From contig NW_024883110.1 in NCBI RefSeq assembly GCF_019059575.1, positions 62,001-126,000 on the forward strand: a DNA stretch of 64,000 bases, written 5' to 3'. A model generated the notes under the pieces. It had not been told where the DNA came from and searched no databases. It saw only the letters and a program-made list of their open reading frames with translations. This stretch comes from Amphibalanus amphitrite (Eukaryota; Arthropoda; Thecostraca; Balanomorpha; Balanidae). Positions 21,560 to 33,983 of the stretch are shown piece after piece. The first letter of the stretch is position 1. Each line of letters opens with the position of its first letter. A program made the position numbers and the translations under genes.

Positions 21560-23100
21560 CTTGAACCGATTTGGACCACTTAGGGTGGACCAATCCAAAA
21601 ATTATCCAAAAGCGGCACCGTTATAGACCACACCGCGTCGAATGATGAAGGTTTCATCCAAATCGGTCCAGTAGTTTCGGAGCATGGGCTCGTCTGCAAC
21701 AGTTTTTAGGTGTTTTGGACCGATTTGGACCACTAAGGGCGAACCAATAAAAAAATTATCGAAAACGGCACCGTTTTACACCACGGCGCGTCGAATGGTG
21801 AAGGTTTCATCCAAATCGGTCCGGTAGTTTCGGAGCATGGGCTCGTCTGCAACAGTTTTTAGGGGTTTTGGACCGATTTGGACGACTAAGGGTGGACCAA
21901 TCGAAAAATTATCAAAAACGGCACCGTTTCAGACCACGGCGCGTCTAATGGTGAAGGTTTCATCGAAATCGGTCCAGTAGTTTCGGAGCATGGGCTCGTC
22001 TGCAACAGATTTTAGCGGTTTTGGACCGATTTGGACCACTTAGGGTGGACCAATCAAAAGATTATCAAAAACGGCACCGTTTCAAACCACGGTGCGTCTA
22101 ATGGTGAAGGTTTCGTCGAAATCGGTCCAGTAGTTTCGGAGCATGGGCTCGTCTGCAACAGATTTTAGGGGTTTTGGACCGATTTGGACCACTTAGGGTG
22201 GACCAATCAAAAAATTATCTACAACGGCACCGTTTCAGACTACGGCGCGTCTAATGGTGAAGGTTTCATCGAAATCGGTCCAGTAGTTTCGGAGCATGGG
22301 CTCGTCTGCAACAGATTTTAGGGGTTTTGGACCGATTTGGACCACTTAGGGTGGACCGATCAAAAAATTATTAAAAACGGCACCGTTGCAGACCACGGCG
22401 CGTCTAATGGTGAAGGTTTCATCGAAATCGGTCCAGTAGTTTCGGAGCATGGGCTCGTCTGCAACAGATTTTAGGGGTTTTGGACCGATTTGGACCACTT
22501 AGGGTGGACCAATCAAAAAATTATCAAAAACGGCACCGTTTCAGACCACGGCGCGTCTAATGTTGAAGGTTTCGTCGAAATCGGTCCAGTAGTTTCGGAG
22601 CATGGGCTCGTCTGCAACAGATTTTAGGGGTTTTGGACCGATTTGGACCACTTAGGGTGGACCAATAAAAAAATTATCAAAAACGGCACCGTTTCAGACT
22701 ACGGCGCGTCTAATGGTGAAGAATTCATCGAAATCGGTTCAGTAGTTTCGGAGCATGGGCTCGTCTGCAACAGATTTTAGGGGTTTTAGACCGATTTGGA
22801 CCACTTAGGGTGGACCAATTAAAAAATTATCAAAAACGGCACCGTTTCAGACCACGGCGCGTCTAATGGTGAAGGTTTCATCGAAATTGGTTCAGTAGTT
22901 TCGGAGCATGGGCTCGTCTGCTTTTACGGGGGTGTATGGTTCTGGACCATTTTGGTCCGATTGGTCCAGTCAGAGTGAACCAATCGCCAAAAAACGAAAA
23001 ACGGCACCTATATAAGTTCCCTGCTATTGAATGGTGAAAGAATTATCAAAATCGGTCCAGTAGTTACTGAGCATGGGCTCGTCTGCTAATCTCGTCTGCT
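21560..23100 (-). repeat. Right arm: ~153-bp tandem units, inverted
   Basis: About ten units, each marked by GGAGCATGGGCTCGTCTGC, in inverted orientation to the left arm. The outermost unit carries the same variant (GTTACTGAGCATGGGC) as the outermost left unit, so the arms mirror each other and can form a long hairpin. Confidence 0.9.
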
Positions 23101-23167
23101 TTTTAGACACTCCCCTAAAACAGGCACAGAGCATGACTTTTGAGCCTTGCAATTTTGACAGATTTCA

Positions 23168-23608
23168 GGGCCCTGTTTCACCAGTGCATGCTGCTATCAA
23201 ATTGCGCGAGCTAACGTAATGTGGTGACGCCACAGTAATGACGTTTTGTGTAATCCGTGAGCTTTTTCATAGCTACGTTTGGAACAGAGTTGCTGTGTCG
23301 TTGAATGTGTTTGATTTGATCGCACGGCCGTGAAGATGTTAGCAGCAATATTTGATGACATCACACATTTTGACGACGCCATGGTTTGTAGATGTTTCCA
23401 TGGAAACCCAATTTGACACCTGCTATTCACCACTGAAACAGGGGACGCTGGTGAAAACAGGGCGCCGGAGGGCATATTAGTCACGTGACATTTGGAACTT
23501 CTCCCGCTCCAAGGGCCTTCTATATGCCAAACATCACGTGTAAATTTCACGAACCTTGATCAAATTGCCCCAGGCGCCCTGTTTTCACCGTCGTCCGAAA
23601 CAGGGCCC
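23168..23608. mobile_element. MITE-like element upstream of SNRPA1
   Basis: Imperfect inverted ends GGGCCCTGTTTCACC and GAAACAGGGCCC, with further internal copies of CTGTTTTCACC near 23455 and 23580. No clear target duplication. It ends about 310 bp before the SNRPA1 start codon. Confidence 0.5.
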
Positions 23609-23917
23609 CGACTTCGGACCCTTGGCAGAGCTGACTGACTCTTACTCCGCAGCCCTGCCCAGCTTGGGACAGTTTCATTATCGACAGTTTTCTTGTGTAC
23701 TAGAGGTAACACTTATGCAAAGCTGGAATATACTCCACTTGCACTGCTGCTGCCTGCTATTGTGATTTGTGAATAGTGATCTGTAGCTTGTACCTATGTA
23801 TGGTGTTACAAATCTATGTTTACCTACCATTTACCACAGCACCATTCTCATTTCCCTCATGTGTTCAGTTGTAATTTTAACATCTCATTGATAGGTTTCT
23901 GCTGATCTGTGCCAACA
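23609..23917 (+). promoter_or_regulatory. SNRPA1 upstream region
   Basis: About 300 bp between the MITE and the start codon, pyrimidine-rich and presumably containing promoter and 5' UTR. TTGATAG just before GTTTCTGCTG (about 23891-23895) could be a 3' splice site of a 5' UTR intron. No TATA box or initiator can be assigned with confidence. Confidence 0.3.
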
Positions 23918-26382
23918 ATGGTGAAGCTTTCAGTGGAGCTGATTCAGCAGGCCTACCAGCACATCAACCCTGTGCGAGATCGGGAGCTCGACTTAAGGGC
24001 CTACAAGATACCCGTCATTGAAAATCTAGGTGCCACACTGGTAAGTACATCACTTTGTAACAGCCTCCATTGAGATTGAGAGCATCTTTCTCATGTTCAA
24101 AAGCTGCATATGTTTAGCTTGAAAAAGTTCATGTTTTGGGCTTTGGCTGTTACCTGTGTAGTATGTTGAAAATGTGACCTTTTTAACTCATTTTCTGGAT
24201 TTTCATCAATTACATTAGTTTTCTCCTGTGTTTTCTTTTTTGTCTTTCATTGTGATCATGTGCTTGATCAACTGATATCAACTTCTTCTCACAGGATCAG
24301 TTTGATACAATTGATTTCTCTGAGAATGAAATCAGGAAGCTAGATGGATTCCCACTTCTGAAGAGGCTTAAGTGCCTCATGATGAACAATAACAGGATAG
24401 TGTGAGTTACCAATCTGCTATTTGTATGTTTTGATGAGATGTTCTGCCATTTTTGACATTCTGACAGGTTAGATGTTCTCTGAACACTTACACCTACTTT
24501 TGGTAGAAATTATGTACTTATCAAATTACATACTTTATCTGGAATATTGTAATTATTTCATTCTTGCTGAATATCATTTTGCTTTTCAGGGTTTTCAATT
24601 CCCATACGTTTAATTGATCTTACTAATATACTGTCAGCCATGTAAGCAAACTTTTGATTGATAGTCTGTCCCAACTCCCAAGAAAAATGAGGTCACAATT
24701 TGTGCATCATCATTGCCAGATGCTTCCTTTCTCTCAAAATGGAGTTTTGTTTGGTTGACCACCAGTTTGGCTCATTATTGCACATTTTCTCCTATGTTGT
24801 CCACTATGTTGCACAGCATGCTCAGCTTCCCTTATGTTCTGCTCACCTCTCACCGTGCACAGGAGGATCGGCGAGACGCTGCACGAGCAGGTGCCGAACG
24901 TGCAGACAGTGCTGCTGACCAACAACAGCCTGCAGGAGCTGGCCGACCTGGACCCGCTCGGCAGCCTGCCGCGACTCACCACACTCAGCCTCATCGGCAA
25001 CCCGGTGGTGATGCGACAACACTACCGGCTCTACACCATCTTCCGGATGCCCCACTTGCGCGTGCTCGACTTCCGGCGCGTCAAACAACAGGTGCGCCCA
25101 CCGGCTGACACGGCTCACTCGCCGGTGCATGTGTGGTGTGTTCAGCAAGACCGTTTCGTAGACTGAGTACGCCGTTAGGGCGTGCGCACCTCGAGCATAC
25201 AGTCATTATGGATGTACGAGGTGCGTGCATGTCTCAAGGCATGCTTTTCAGCCGTGTCCAAGCATATGGTCGCTGGGTAGTTCATTTTTATATCATAAAT
25301 TGATTTTTCGTTTGGTCGTCAGAATAGCTTTTCCTTGGTGTGGTGAGACTTTAATAGTTTGGCACGTGATACTGTTTTGTTAGGAGCTACATATACTATG
25401 AGCGTTATACGCCTCTGTGGGTCTGTTTTTATTTTGGGTTCTGCCTATGACGCCACGCTGTACGCTAATTTAGCTTCTAAAAACGGCATCTTATACTACT
25501 TGGAAACACACTGCTAATAGGGTCATACCGTTTGTACCGTCTCTCGTCGTTAATTTGCACAGTCGATCGATGACTACATCTGACTGACCCTTGTGCTGGT
25601 TTCAGGAGCGGGAGCAGGCAGACGCCCTGTTCAAAAGCAAAAAGGGCAAACAGATTCAGAAGGAGATCTCCAAACGGTCAAAGACGTTTGTACCCGGAGG
25701 CGGCCTGGAGGCGGCAGTCCAGGCAAGAGGTGAGTGCTGCCCACTCTCAGCCGTATTGCCGTAATCGGTCCGGAATATTGGGATAGCGGATATTGTATAT
25801 GAAGTGGATGTGACCAAGATATTAATGCATCATGTTTTACTCTCAATCGCTTGTCCAGTGTAATATTGTTTCGTTTGTCTTTTCTTTTCTTTTGTAACCT
25901 CGTTGCTAGCACCGGGCGTTACTATTACATCGCAAAGTTTGTCTTTTGCCTGTCCACGAGCCCTATGGGACGACTGCTATCTGTCCTTTACGTCCAGTCT
26001 CTGAGCGCTGGGAGGTGACCGCTCCCGTGTCCGTGCAGGTGCCGTTCCCTCGGGTCCGTCGGCAGAGGACACGCGGCTCATTAAGGAGGCGATCGCTCGC
26101 GCCACCTCGCTGCAGGAGATCGAGCGGCTGAACCAGATCCTCCGCTCTGGCGCCGTGCCGGGCCCAGACGTCATGGAGGGCATCCGCAGCGGCCAGCCCA
26201 GTGAGTCGACCCGCCCGGCTCAGTTTTCTGACTACTGACAGTACTGTAATGTATGCTATGTCTAAAGAATGTCTTCGAGCGTCTGTCAACGTTGAGCAGT
26301 TAGTTCCGTCGCGATTTCCTTTCCCGATGAAACTAATTATTTTTGTCGTGTTGCCTTTGTTACAGTGGAGGAAGGGTTCTGA
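23918..26382 (+). CDS. SNRPA1: U2 snRNP protein A'
   Basis: Exons 23918-24040, 24295-24401, 24863-25091, 25606-25729, 26039-26200 and 26366-26382 join in frame (phases 0, 2, 0, 1, 1) to give 253 aa, against 255 in human. The start MVKLSVELI, the blocks RDRELDLR, YKIPVIENLGATLDQFD and NEIRKLDGFPLL, then HYRLY and VLDFRRVK are nearly those of vertebrate U2A'. The family binds U2 snRNA stem-loop IV together with U2B'' through leucine-rich repeats (about residues 18-140 here) in the nucleus and is a core spliceosome component. The C-terminal half (RSKTFVPGGGL, then an acidic/helical tail) also follows the family. All introns are GT..AG and short. No splice-junction repeats are seen in this gene, unlike its neighbours. 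Confidence 0.97.
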
Positions 26383-26454
26383 GCGTCTCTCACAAATTTC
26401 TGCGATGTCTGGGCGGGTGCCCGGGCCGGAGCCCCCACCGCTGGCCACTCAGCG

Positions 26455-26590
26455 ATGGTCCGGCTCATCACAGTGGGGCGGCGGGACGCTGGGTGACAGT
26501 CCCGCCCGTCGCAGTGGGGCGGCGGGACGCTGGGTGACGGTCCCGAGCGTCACAGTGGGGCGGCGGGACGCTGGGTGACGGTCCCCCTTG
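26455..26590 (+). repeat. ~42-bp tandem repeat in SNRPA1 3' region
   Basis: Three near-identical copies of CAGTGGGGCGGCGGGACGCT followed by GGGTGACGGTCCC, starting about 75 bp after the SNRPA1 stop codon and probably in the 3' UTR. No AATAAA is seen in the following 500 bases. Confidence 0.9.
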
Positions 26591-27397
26591 CCGCCGGCCG
26601 GGACCGAGGCGCTCCGATGAGCGGCCGTAACCGCCGTGTGCTCCACCTGGACCGTCGTCCTCTGATTCATCTCATCAGCGTCAGTATAATACACATGCAG
26701 ATACGTCTTGTTCGAGCCGACTTTGTGGGGAATTGTGACCGGGATCGCGGGCTCCCCGACGTTACGCAAAATATCGACACAAACCACGTAGTCGATGTTT
26801 GATCGCTGGTTGCATACCAATTATCAACCGTAGCTCGCAGTGTCTCGTAGCTGGCAACGCTGCTTGTATCAAACCAACACAAGCTGAAAAGGTTCAAGGG
26901 AAACATGCGCACGAGGTGCCTAGGGATGTATCTAGATCTATTACGTAGCTGCCATAGACATTTGAAACCAAGTGCCGTACGGAACCTGGGCTCCCACCGC
27001 GACCGCTAGATACTGAGCACTGCACCCAAGGCCGTGCAAAAGCGTACACCCATCGCACTGTGGCTGAACTATATTGTAATGATTGTTAATTAACCCTTCC
27101 TCTAAGAAATCTTATTGTAATGCTTGTCACTAACCCCTCCTCGAAGAAATCTTGCATATCGGGTGATGGCTCTGTGCCGCGCACTGGCGGATCTAGGGGG
27201 CGGATGGGGGCATCGGGGTCCCTCAGCGTCCGAAATTGACGTTTTTTTTAGAATGGAAAAAATGAAATAACCTTTAAGTATGTGTTACTTAAATCACACA
27301 TCAGTGGGTAAAAATCGAAATCCTAGGAGTTGTTTTTGACTTTAACAAATTTTTCCGGGGTATGTGTCCGTCCCCCTGGCCCCTCCGCAGCGTCTAA
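26591..27397. other. No gene seen
   Basis: Downstream flank of SNRPA1. Two related stretches carry CTAAC(C)CCTCCTC(T/G)AAGAAATCTT (about 27090 and 27130). Nothing else is recognisable. Confidence 0.5.
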
Positions 27398-29394
27398 AGC
27401 CGGGTTCACACCGGTTTTCCGGTCCGGAAAAATTCCGTCTGCCGGGCCGGCACCAAAATGTTGAAATTGTCGCTAGATGTCAAAAAAGTCGCTAGAACCG
27501 GAAAACCGGAAAGTTGAGCCAGAAATGTCATAATCATCAACCATCAAGTACGATAAGTAGGTACCAAGCAATCTCGCGAATTATTTTGAAATCGAACATA
27601 CTTGTGTGACGGCTTTACAAGTCCCTGATGCAGTTCCACCCAACCGAAAATCATCCATACTTCACTGGTAGGTATATTAGCAAGATTAATACAATTTAAC
27701 ATTTACAGCATGCGGGCTGGGTATCGACAAAAAGACACTAATAAATTTCAATCGCGCTTTGGCTGTTGGTTTAAAAACACTTGCGAACAAAGAGGAATTG
27801 AGGGCTGGGCAGGGCGCATTAGAGACGGCGAGCTTGATATTACGCTTGCTGATGTAGATGGCTGGGTCTCAAAATCGGTCATCTGACTGTCACTGAACTC
27901 TACTGCCATAACCCGCGCCCCGCTGGGGGTCCTAAATTTCCACGCCTTGCTGGTGGGGGTGTTTAACATCCCCCCTTTTAACTCGGCTCATGGGCCACGT
28001 AGCGATACGGGGAAGGCGGCGTTCGAAAGAGTGTCAAAATTAATGAGGAAATTAATTCGGTCACTTTTTTTGTCAAATCAAAGGTCAGGTCACCAGAGGT
28101 AATGGAAAGCCGAATTTCACGGATTTTCAGGTCGAATGTCGACGATTTACAACAAGCCAACGCATAACTTGGCATCAATTTTCTCCCATTGACTTATAAT
28201 GGGGGGGGGTCACAAAATTGACCTGACCTTAGGTCACCGATATCAAAATTCCGAGATAGTTATTTATTTAAATTGTGTACATATTGTTGCCCTTATCAAT
28301 CGCTGAGAGTTTCAAAGAGGTCGGTCGCTCGATGTAGCATATGGAAGACGTTGAAACTTTGTATGAGGTGAGGTCACTTGAAGTGACCTGGTGACCTGAC
28401 CTTAAGTGACCTTGGTCTACAATTTTTACATGTGCAGAAAAGATGCATGATAAGGATGTGCCAAAAACAGCCGCCGTTTTTGAGATGTTCGCGAAAAACC
28501 ACAGGGAGGGTTCAAATATCCCCCCCCCCCAGCAGGGCGCGGGATAATATCCTTGGCATTCAGTACCATCGTATTTCCTGAATCTTCTACTTGCGATTGA
28601 ATGGCAAAACTGCCTCCACCCTCCCGAGCTGCTATGTGCTTGTGTAGGAGGGCATCGAGGGTAGAGAAGTGTTGTCAGCGCGTCTTGTAGAATGTAGATT
28701 TCAGAATCTGCTCGGCTGGCTCCACTTCGTAGACGACGGAAGTTAGCAATACGTACATTGTGCTACCTGTCCTGCGGCCGGCTCCAGCGCTTGATAATCT
28801 CTTCTGCAGATACTGGCTCCGCTCCTTCTACAACCAGCGCGTCCGCAATGTTGTTCCACAAATTCGCCCTTTTCACCGCTTCCTTATAATATTTATCTTT
28901 TTTATTATAAAGTCATGGATATTTTCCAACCAATGAAATTAATTTATAATTTGAAAAGGCCATGAGTCATGTGGAATACAAAAACAGAAATGTAGCTATC
29001 ACTCCGTTTGAGATGCAAATGCCAATGCAAATGTTTTGAAATAAAAATGAAACGCCGTCAAATTTACGCTTGAATTTTATATTCTCGTGAAAAATCGCGA
29101 GACTATTAGGGCACCGTTGGTTAAATTGGTCCTGTAGCGCTGAAACATAACATTATTTCCCTCGTGCCTTAATTTCATATCACAAACGGTGGCCATCCGG
29201 CAAGGCAAAAGTTGAGATGATTTCAACTTTTTGCCGGACCGGAAAATCTGGCTCTCCGGCCTGCCGGACCGGTCAAAAGAAGTTGCCAGATTTGCCGGTT
29301 CACACCAGTTTTCAATTTTCCGGTACGGAATTGGCCATTTTTCCGGCCCGGCAGACGGAATTTTGCCGGTCCGGAATCCGGTGTGAACCCGGCA
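27398..29394. mobile_element. TIR element with GCCGGGTTCACACCGG ends
   Basis: Inverted ends of about 60 bp: GCCGGGTTCACACCGG..CCGTCTGCCGGGCCGG on the left, its inverse (CCGGTGTGAACCCGGC) on the right. TAA flanks both ends (27395-27397 and 29395-29397), which suggests a PIF/Harbinger-type non-autonomous element. A TTAA-family repeat is nested inside. A second CCGGACCGG-rich stretch at 29230-29300 resembles a subterminal copy. No transposase is visible. Confidence 0.6.
27908..28549. mobile_element. Nested AGGTCA-rich TTAA-family repeat, inverted
   Basis: Ends ATAACCCGCGCCC and GGGCGCGGGATAA, i.e. decayed TTAA sites, with C/G-runs inside. The interior matches 1703-2811 in opposite orientation, including the paired AGGTCACTT..AGTGACCT hexamers. 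Confidence 0.6.
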
Positions 29395-29397
29395 TAA

Positions 29398-30224
29398 GAC
29401 TGCCTTTCGATCCCTTAGTGATATGTGAAGGAACAGCCAACAGGTAATTGTATGGTTGAAGAAATAGCCTGGGGTCGCCGTTGAAGCCGACGTTTACGAA
29501 GAAACACATTTCTTAGTTTTACCTGGAGAGTTTATTTCGGTTAAAAAAAACTTTCTAATGACGTCATTTTTTCTTACGTCATTTCCCCAAATACAGGCGA
29601 ATGACCTAACGATTTCTCACGTCCTTGAATTTCACGCGGCGTGCGTGTTGTTTGTTGCGTTTATGGCGTTTGGGTCAATATCAATATGGCGATTGGGGTT
29701 GAAAGTGGGTCAAATGCATATTGAGAAGTACTGCCTCAACAGTGCAAGAAAGTGATTGCCGTCATTTCAATCTGGTAAGAAGTTCTGTATACCCTGTGAC
29801 CGTCGTCTCCGTGGTGGTCGGAGACTGCGCCGATCGGCACTGACACGTGCCTCATGCTCCCTCTTTTACTCACTGTTTTACTCTCGTTGGTGAGCGGCGA
29901 GCTAAATCAAGAATTGAAATGTGATGTCTGATTTGGATCTCCATTAAAAAGGTCACATTTAACAACCCATGTCAAGTCAGGGTCTCTACAATTTACTCTT
30001 TGTTGGCGTAGTGGTTTGGTGACCCTTTTATGGTCAGGTCATTGACCTTGCCACAAAGGGTAGTCGTGAAGGTCAGTGAAGGCATTTGAAACCCTTGATA
30101 ATCTGGTGTTTGTCATGCATTCATGATAGCTGGTGTTTGATTTAGTTGTTTTGTTGCTTCTATAATTGCTTCAACACTTTCCAGGTTCCCATGACCCACA
30201 GGCTGCACATTTTAGGTAGGTACA
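29398..30224. other. No gene seen
   Basis: AT-rich DNA with scattered AGGTCA hexamers near 30030-30070. No exon, RNA gene or repeat boundary is recognised. Confidence 0.45.
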
Positions 30225-31741
30225 AATTCAGTTGGGCAAACTAGGCGGTGGGAATCAAAATATGGAGGCATCAAAATATTGATTCTCTTTGACCATATAT
30301 GGGCATACGTGCAGACCATCACAGGAACGTCAATTCTTCAGCAACCGGCTATAATTTCAAGATAGCTTCTTCACAAAATGAAGAACAACGTTGAAGCTAC
30401 CCGCCAGGCACGAAACAATAGCCCTAACCTCTTTGGTTAGTTAAGGAAAGCGTCTTAAAAATAATCAAGATATTGATTCATCACGGCGGCTAATCCCGGC
30501 GAGAATCAATATTTTGATTCCGCAAACAGCTGGCTAATCATTATTTTGATTCTGAAATCAGCTGGTTTATCAATATATTGATTCTGCAAACTGACTTTCT
30601 GCAGGCGTACTTAACTCTTCAAATTGATTTATGGAATGTTTCTTGTGTGCAAATAATGCAAATTCAATAAATTCATGAAGATATTATCAGCACAGGATCG
30701 TGTAATTTTTTTTCTAGACCTTATTCCCACGGTAGACCAGGGATTTTCAGCACTCGCCCTGGCTCCCTGCTCAAAGCTGCAAGCCTTCGAGGGAATGCGT
30801 GAAGGGAGCCGTGCTGACCTTTGTATAGGGGTTGTACTGAGTCGGAGCCGGAACCGAAGCCCGACCATTTTACTCGGAGCCGGAGCCGGAGCTGGAGCCG
30901 ATTTTTTTCCTCCGGAGCCGAAGCCGTCTGACATTTTCACGGCCCCACATCCCTGCTTTGTAGTATTGATTTTGAGTAAAAAAAAAGTTAACATATCGTC
31001 TTTCACGTGTTCATGAATGTGTTTCTACGCATCTGTATCCCGTCCCATTTCTGTGGAGTACAGTAAGAGATATTTCGCCGAACGATACACTCAGCCCGTT
31101 GCACAAATTGCACAATTTGAATGAAAATATGATACACGGATGTACTTGCAGTCGCAAATAATACGATGATATTCATAACACATTTCACAACGATCCCTGC
31201 AATTGCCACACATTTGCCATCACAAAGCCCTGTCGTTGATGCTCACATCCTATGCAAAGCAATACTCACTTTTAGGACACGTCTCTTATTCAATATGGCT
31301 ACGTATTTGCAAAACATGCAGTTAATAATATTTGAAACAGACCTAACCAATAAGACATACCGTGGACAGGTAAGAAAAAACAAATAAACGTCTGGAGAAT
31401 GACCTCAACGTCTCGATGTTGCCTAATTACTGAGAGCAATTTTCGGTTTCGAACCAAATACATGAAATAAATATAAACAAAATTTGTACAGATACACTCA
31501 ATATAGGGTTTATGATTAGCACGGCTACCTAAAACATCAATCCTGTCAGGTTGAGCCACTTATGTCCACACCCAAAGCAGGTCGCTTTGGAACACCACAA
31601 GATCCCATAGTACCACCGAAAACGGTCACCAATTGGTCTACTGATCAGCATCTTCAGAACATTCTCGACCGAAAAGCTATCAGTCCTGTCTGTGTTTTGG
31701 TTCGCTTCATTTGGGCTTTGCGCACGTTTTTCTACTCCGGT

Positions 31742-31868
31742 TCTAGGGACGAGATAGCAGTCATCACGCGCTGCACCAGCTCGTTCTTTGACAGGTTGGT
31801 GACGCTGTCGTCATCCGGCAGGATAAACACGTGGCGCATTTCACCCTCGGCCCCGCCAGCCACATACA
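31742..31868 (-). pseudogene. Coding-like minus-strand fragment, family unknown
   Basis: Reads open as about 42 residues (YVAGGAEGEMRHVFILPDDD, then a segment ending in TAISSLEP), with balanced composition unlike its AT-rich surroundings. A stop codon precedes it, and neighbouring minus-strand sequence to 32165 is open in another frame. It may be part of a transposon gene or a captured exon. No family is recognised. Confidence 0.3.
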
Positions 31869-32264
31869 CACTTCCTTACGTCATATTGTTTCTCGCCACG
31901 AGATCAAAGTTCAAAAGGTCGTGATGTAGGTAGTCTCCGCCCAGCCCGAGTCAGGTACTCCACCGGTTGGTCGGGTGCGGCCAGGTCCGCGCAACGCCGC
32001 CCTACTTCGGTCGACGCTCTGGTTGACAAGGATGGCGTTGTCATACAGTTGCCTGTCGACTGAACAGCGATTCAAGACGCCATCCTTGACCCTCTGAAGC
32101 CGATCCCCGCAACGACCAGTGTTTGATCCTTGGTTGACCTGCAGCAAACAGTCAACAGAACACAATAATTAGGACATTTGTGGACAATATTAAGGAAACT
32201 ATATGTGTCATTATTCTACTTGTTCAGCAACTATTAATTTTAGAATATATTCAATAAAAAATTA

Positions 32265-32586
32265 CAGTGTCCCAAAATTGAGTTTTGTCTTGGGTGTCAG
32301 AGGGGAAAATTACCCACCAAAAAGAGGGGAGAGAGTGGAAAACTGCTGATTCGATTAGATCAAAAAGGAGTGAGAAATGACAAAAAGCATGCATTTTATT
32401 ATAGGGTGTAGAATGTTTGATGCTAACTGGGCATCCACACAACTGTCTTTCTATAGGTAAAAAATCTATGTTTTCTTGGTTGGGACTTGGGAGTGGAAAA
32501 TTGTTCTTAAAAATGGTGGTGAGAGTGGAAAATGAATTTCATTTGGATGTCGTTTCCCACCCAAATAGACAAATTTTGGGACATTG
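32265..32586. mobile_element. hAT-type MITE, 322 bp
   Basis: Termini CAGTGTCCCAAAATTG and, inverted, CAATGTCCCAAAATTTG are flanked by the perfect 8-bp direct repeat AAAAATTA (32257-32264 and 32587-32594). No coding capacity. It is nested in the larger AATT-flanked element. Confidence 0.85.
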
Positions 32587-33983
32587 AAAAATTAAAGACT
32601 TAATGTCACTTAAATTTCCACTGAACGCCACCAGTTGCGCCAACAACTGTCATCTCATGCAGTTATATAAATTCTGCCAAAAAAGTAGATCTGAGGCCAG
32701 TTGTACCAACAGAAAAATAGGTGGCTGCTGGATTTTTTTTTTGGTCTAAAAGTTACTTCACATACAGAGCATGAACGGTACAGCCCTATCCGTTTACGTG
32801 CCCATCATGTTAACGCTCCATATGTGAAGCAGTCTTTAGGCAAAAAAATTCCAGCAGGCAGCTATTTGTGTTGATAAAACTGGCTTCTAAAATTAACTTT
32901 GGCATGGACAATCCTGAAAATTAACTATCCAGCATTCCCTGGACTGACGTACATTAGACACATAATTTTCTTGAAGATCACGCATAATGTAAATATGGCT
33001 TACACCATTCAGCAACTTGCTTTTGTTACACTTACAAATTAAAGTTGTAGCAACAATTGGGTGAGTGAGACACAAGCAGAGGCTAAAACATCCAAATTAT
33101 GTAAAATACTGGACATGCACTGCCCCCATTTCATGAGTCCACCCAACAATTCTATCATGTGAGACAAAACATTAGGCTTCTTGTAACTAATTTATACCGT
33201 AACTTTTAAAGGACATCATGTTTCACTGAAATACTACACCTAAGACATCATTTGCAAAAAAATATAGCTTAAAAAGACAATAGAAGAGTGAGAAGGCGTC
33301 CCGCGCCGCTGACGTCGCTACCGCGCCATGTTCCTAAAACCATCTCTTAAAACGAGTTTTCGGTAAGAAACGTTAAGATCACATGCCTGAAATTGAAAAA
33401 CACACTTCAAAGTATCTTAAAATATGATCCATTGTTACTTACACTTCAGAAAAGGTCCCTTAAACAAAATAAAACCGGGAGCACTACGTTGCATCCAAAC
33501 ACCCACGACGCCGGCGCGAAATGGCGGGAACCGGAAATCGTGGCTAGATACAAAGAAAAAGAATATTTCTTATAAATGAATTATACAACTTAATAACGCA
33601 TTTTTTATTTTCTTTTAGACAAAATTATGAAAAAATTACAAAGGCTCGTCGTTGATGATAAACAGAGCAAGTTTTAACAGCACGTTTTTGTTGAATTATG
33701 GCGGCGAAAACTTTATGCCATTCGTAAAGGTACGCGCGACAAACGGCTGATAGCCATGCAGCGAAAAATTGAAGCGGGGAAGTTTTTTGTATTGATTTGT
33801 CGAAAAATCTCGCCGTCATGGGGGTTATTTCCGCCGTAACGGGTCGTCTGAAGGTGGGAATGTCCCAAATTGAATCAAAATATTGATTCTATGCCCATAT
33901 ATGGTCAAAGCTCCGCCCACTAGAATCAATATTTTGATGCCTCCATATTTTGATTCCCGCCGCCTAGTTTGCCCAACTGAATT

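Larger units (their letters stand above)
17809..23114. mobile_element. Foldback-like element with long tandem-repeat TIRs
   Basis: Outer ends GGGAGTGTCTAAAAAGC and, inverted, GCTTTTTAGACACTCCC are flanked by the 8-bp direct repeat CTAAAACA (17801-17808 and 23115-23122). Each arm has a unique outer ~150 bp and then tandem units of about 153 bp (GCAGACGAGCCCATGCTCC..GGTCCACCCTAAGTGG). There are about 6 units in the left arm and about 10 in inverted orientation in the right arm. Long inverted arms made of internal tandem repeats resemble Drosophila Foldback and Galileo elements. The true centre (about 21380-21560) encodes nothing recognisable. The left arm is interrupted by a younger hAT-type insertion. 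Confidence 0.8.
30229..33979. mobile_element. 3.75-kb DNA element with ~95-bp TIRs
   Basis: Inverted ends CAGTTGGGCAAACTAGGCGG..GGGAATCAAAATATGGAGG, followed by ATCAAAATATTGATTCT palindromes and CCATATATGGGCATA. The right arm has one extra TTGATTC palindrome. AATT flanks both ends, possibly a 4-bp target duplication. The superfamily is unassigned. The interior contains a nested hAT MITE, more ATTGATTC palindromes near 30470-30590 and a short GC-rich minus-strand coding-like patch at 31742-31868. Confidence 0.65.

Noticed and set aside
26455-26590. SNRPA1 3' repeat as a further splice-junction repeat
   Set aside because: The unit starts with CACAG|TGGGGCGGCGG, reminiscent of the exon-6 acceptor TTACAG|TGGAGG, but the match is only about ten bases and it lies downstream of the stop.
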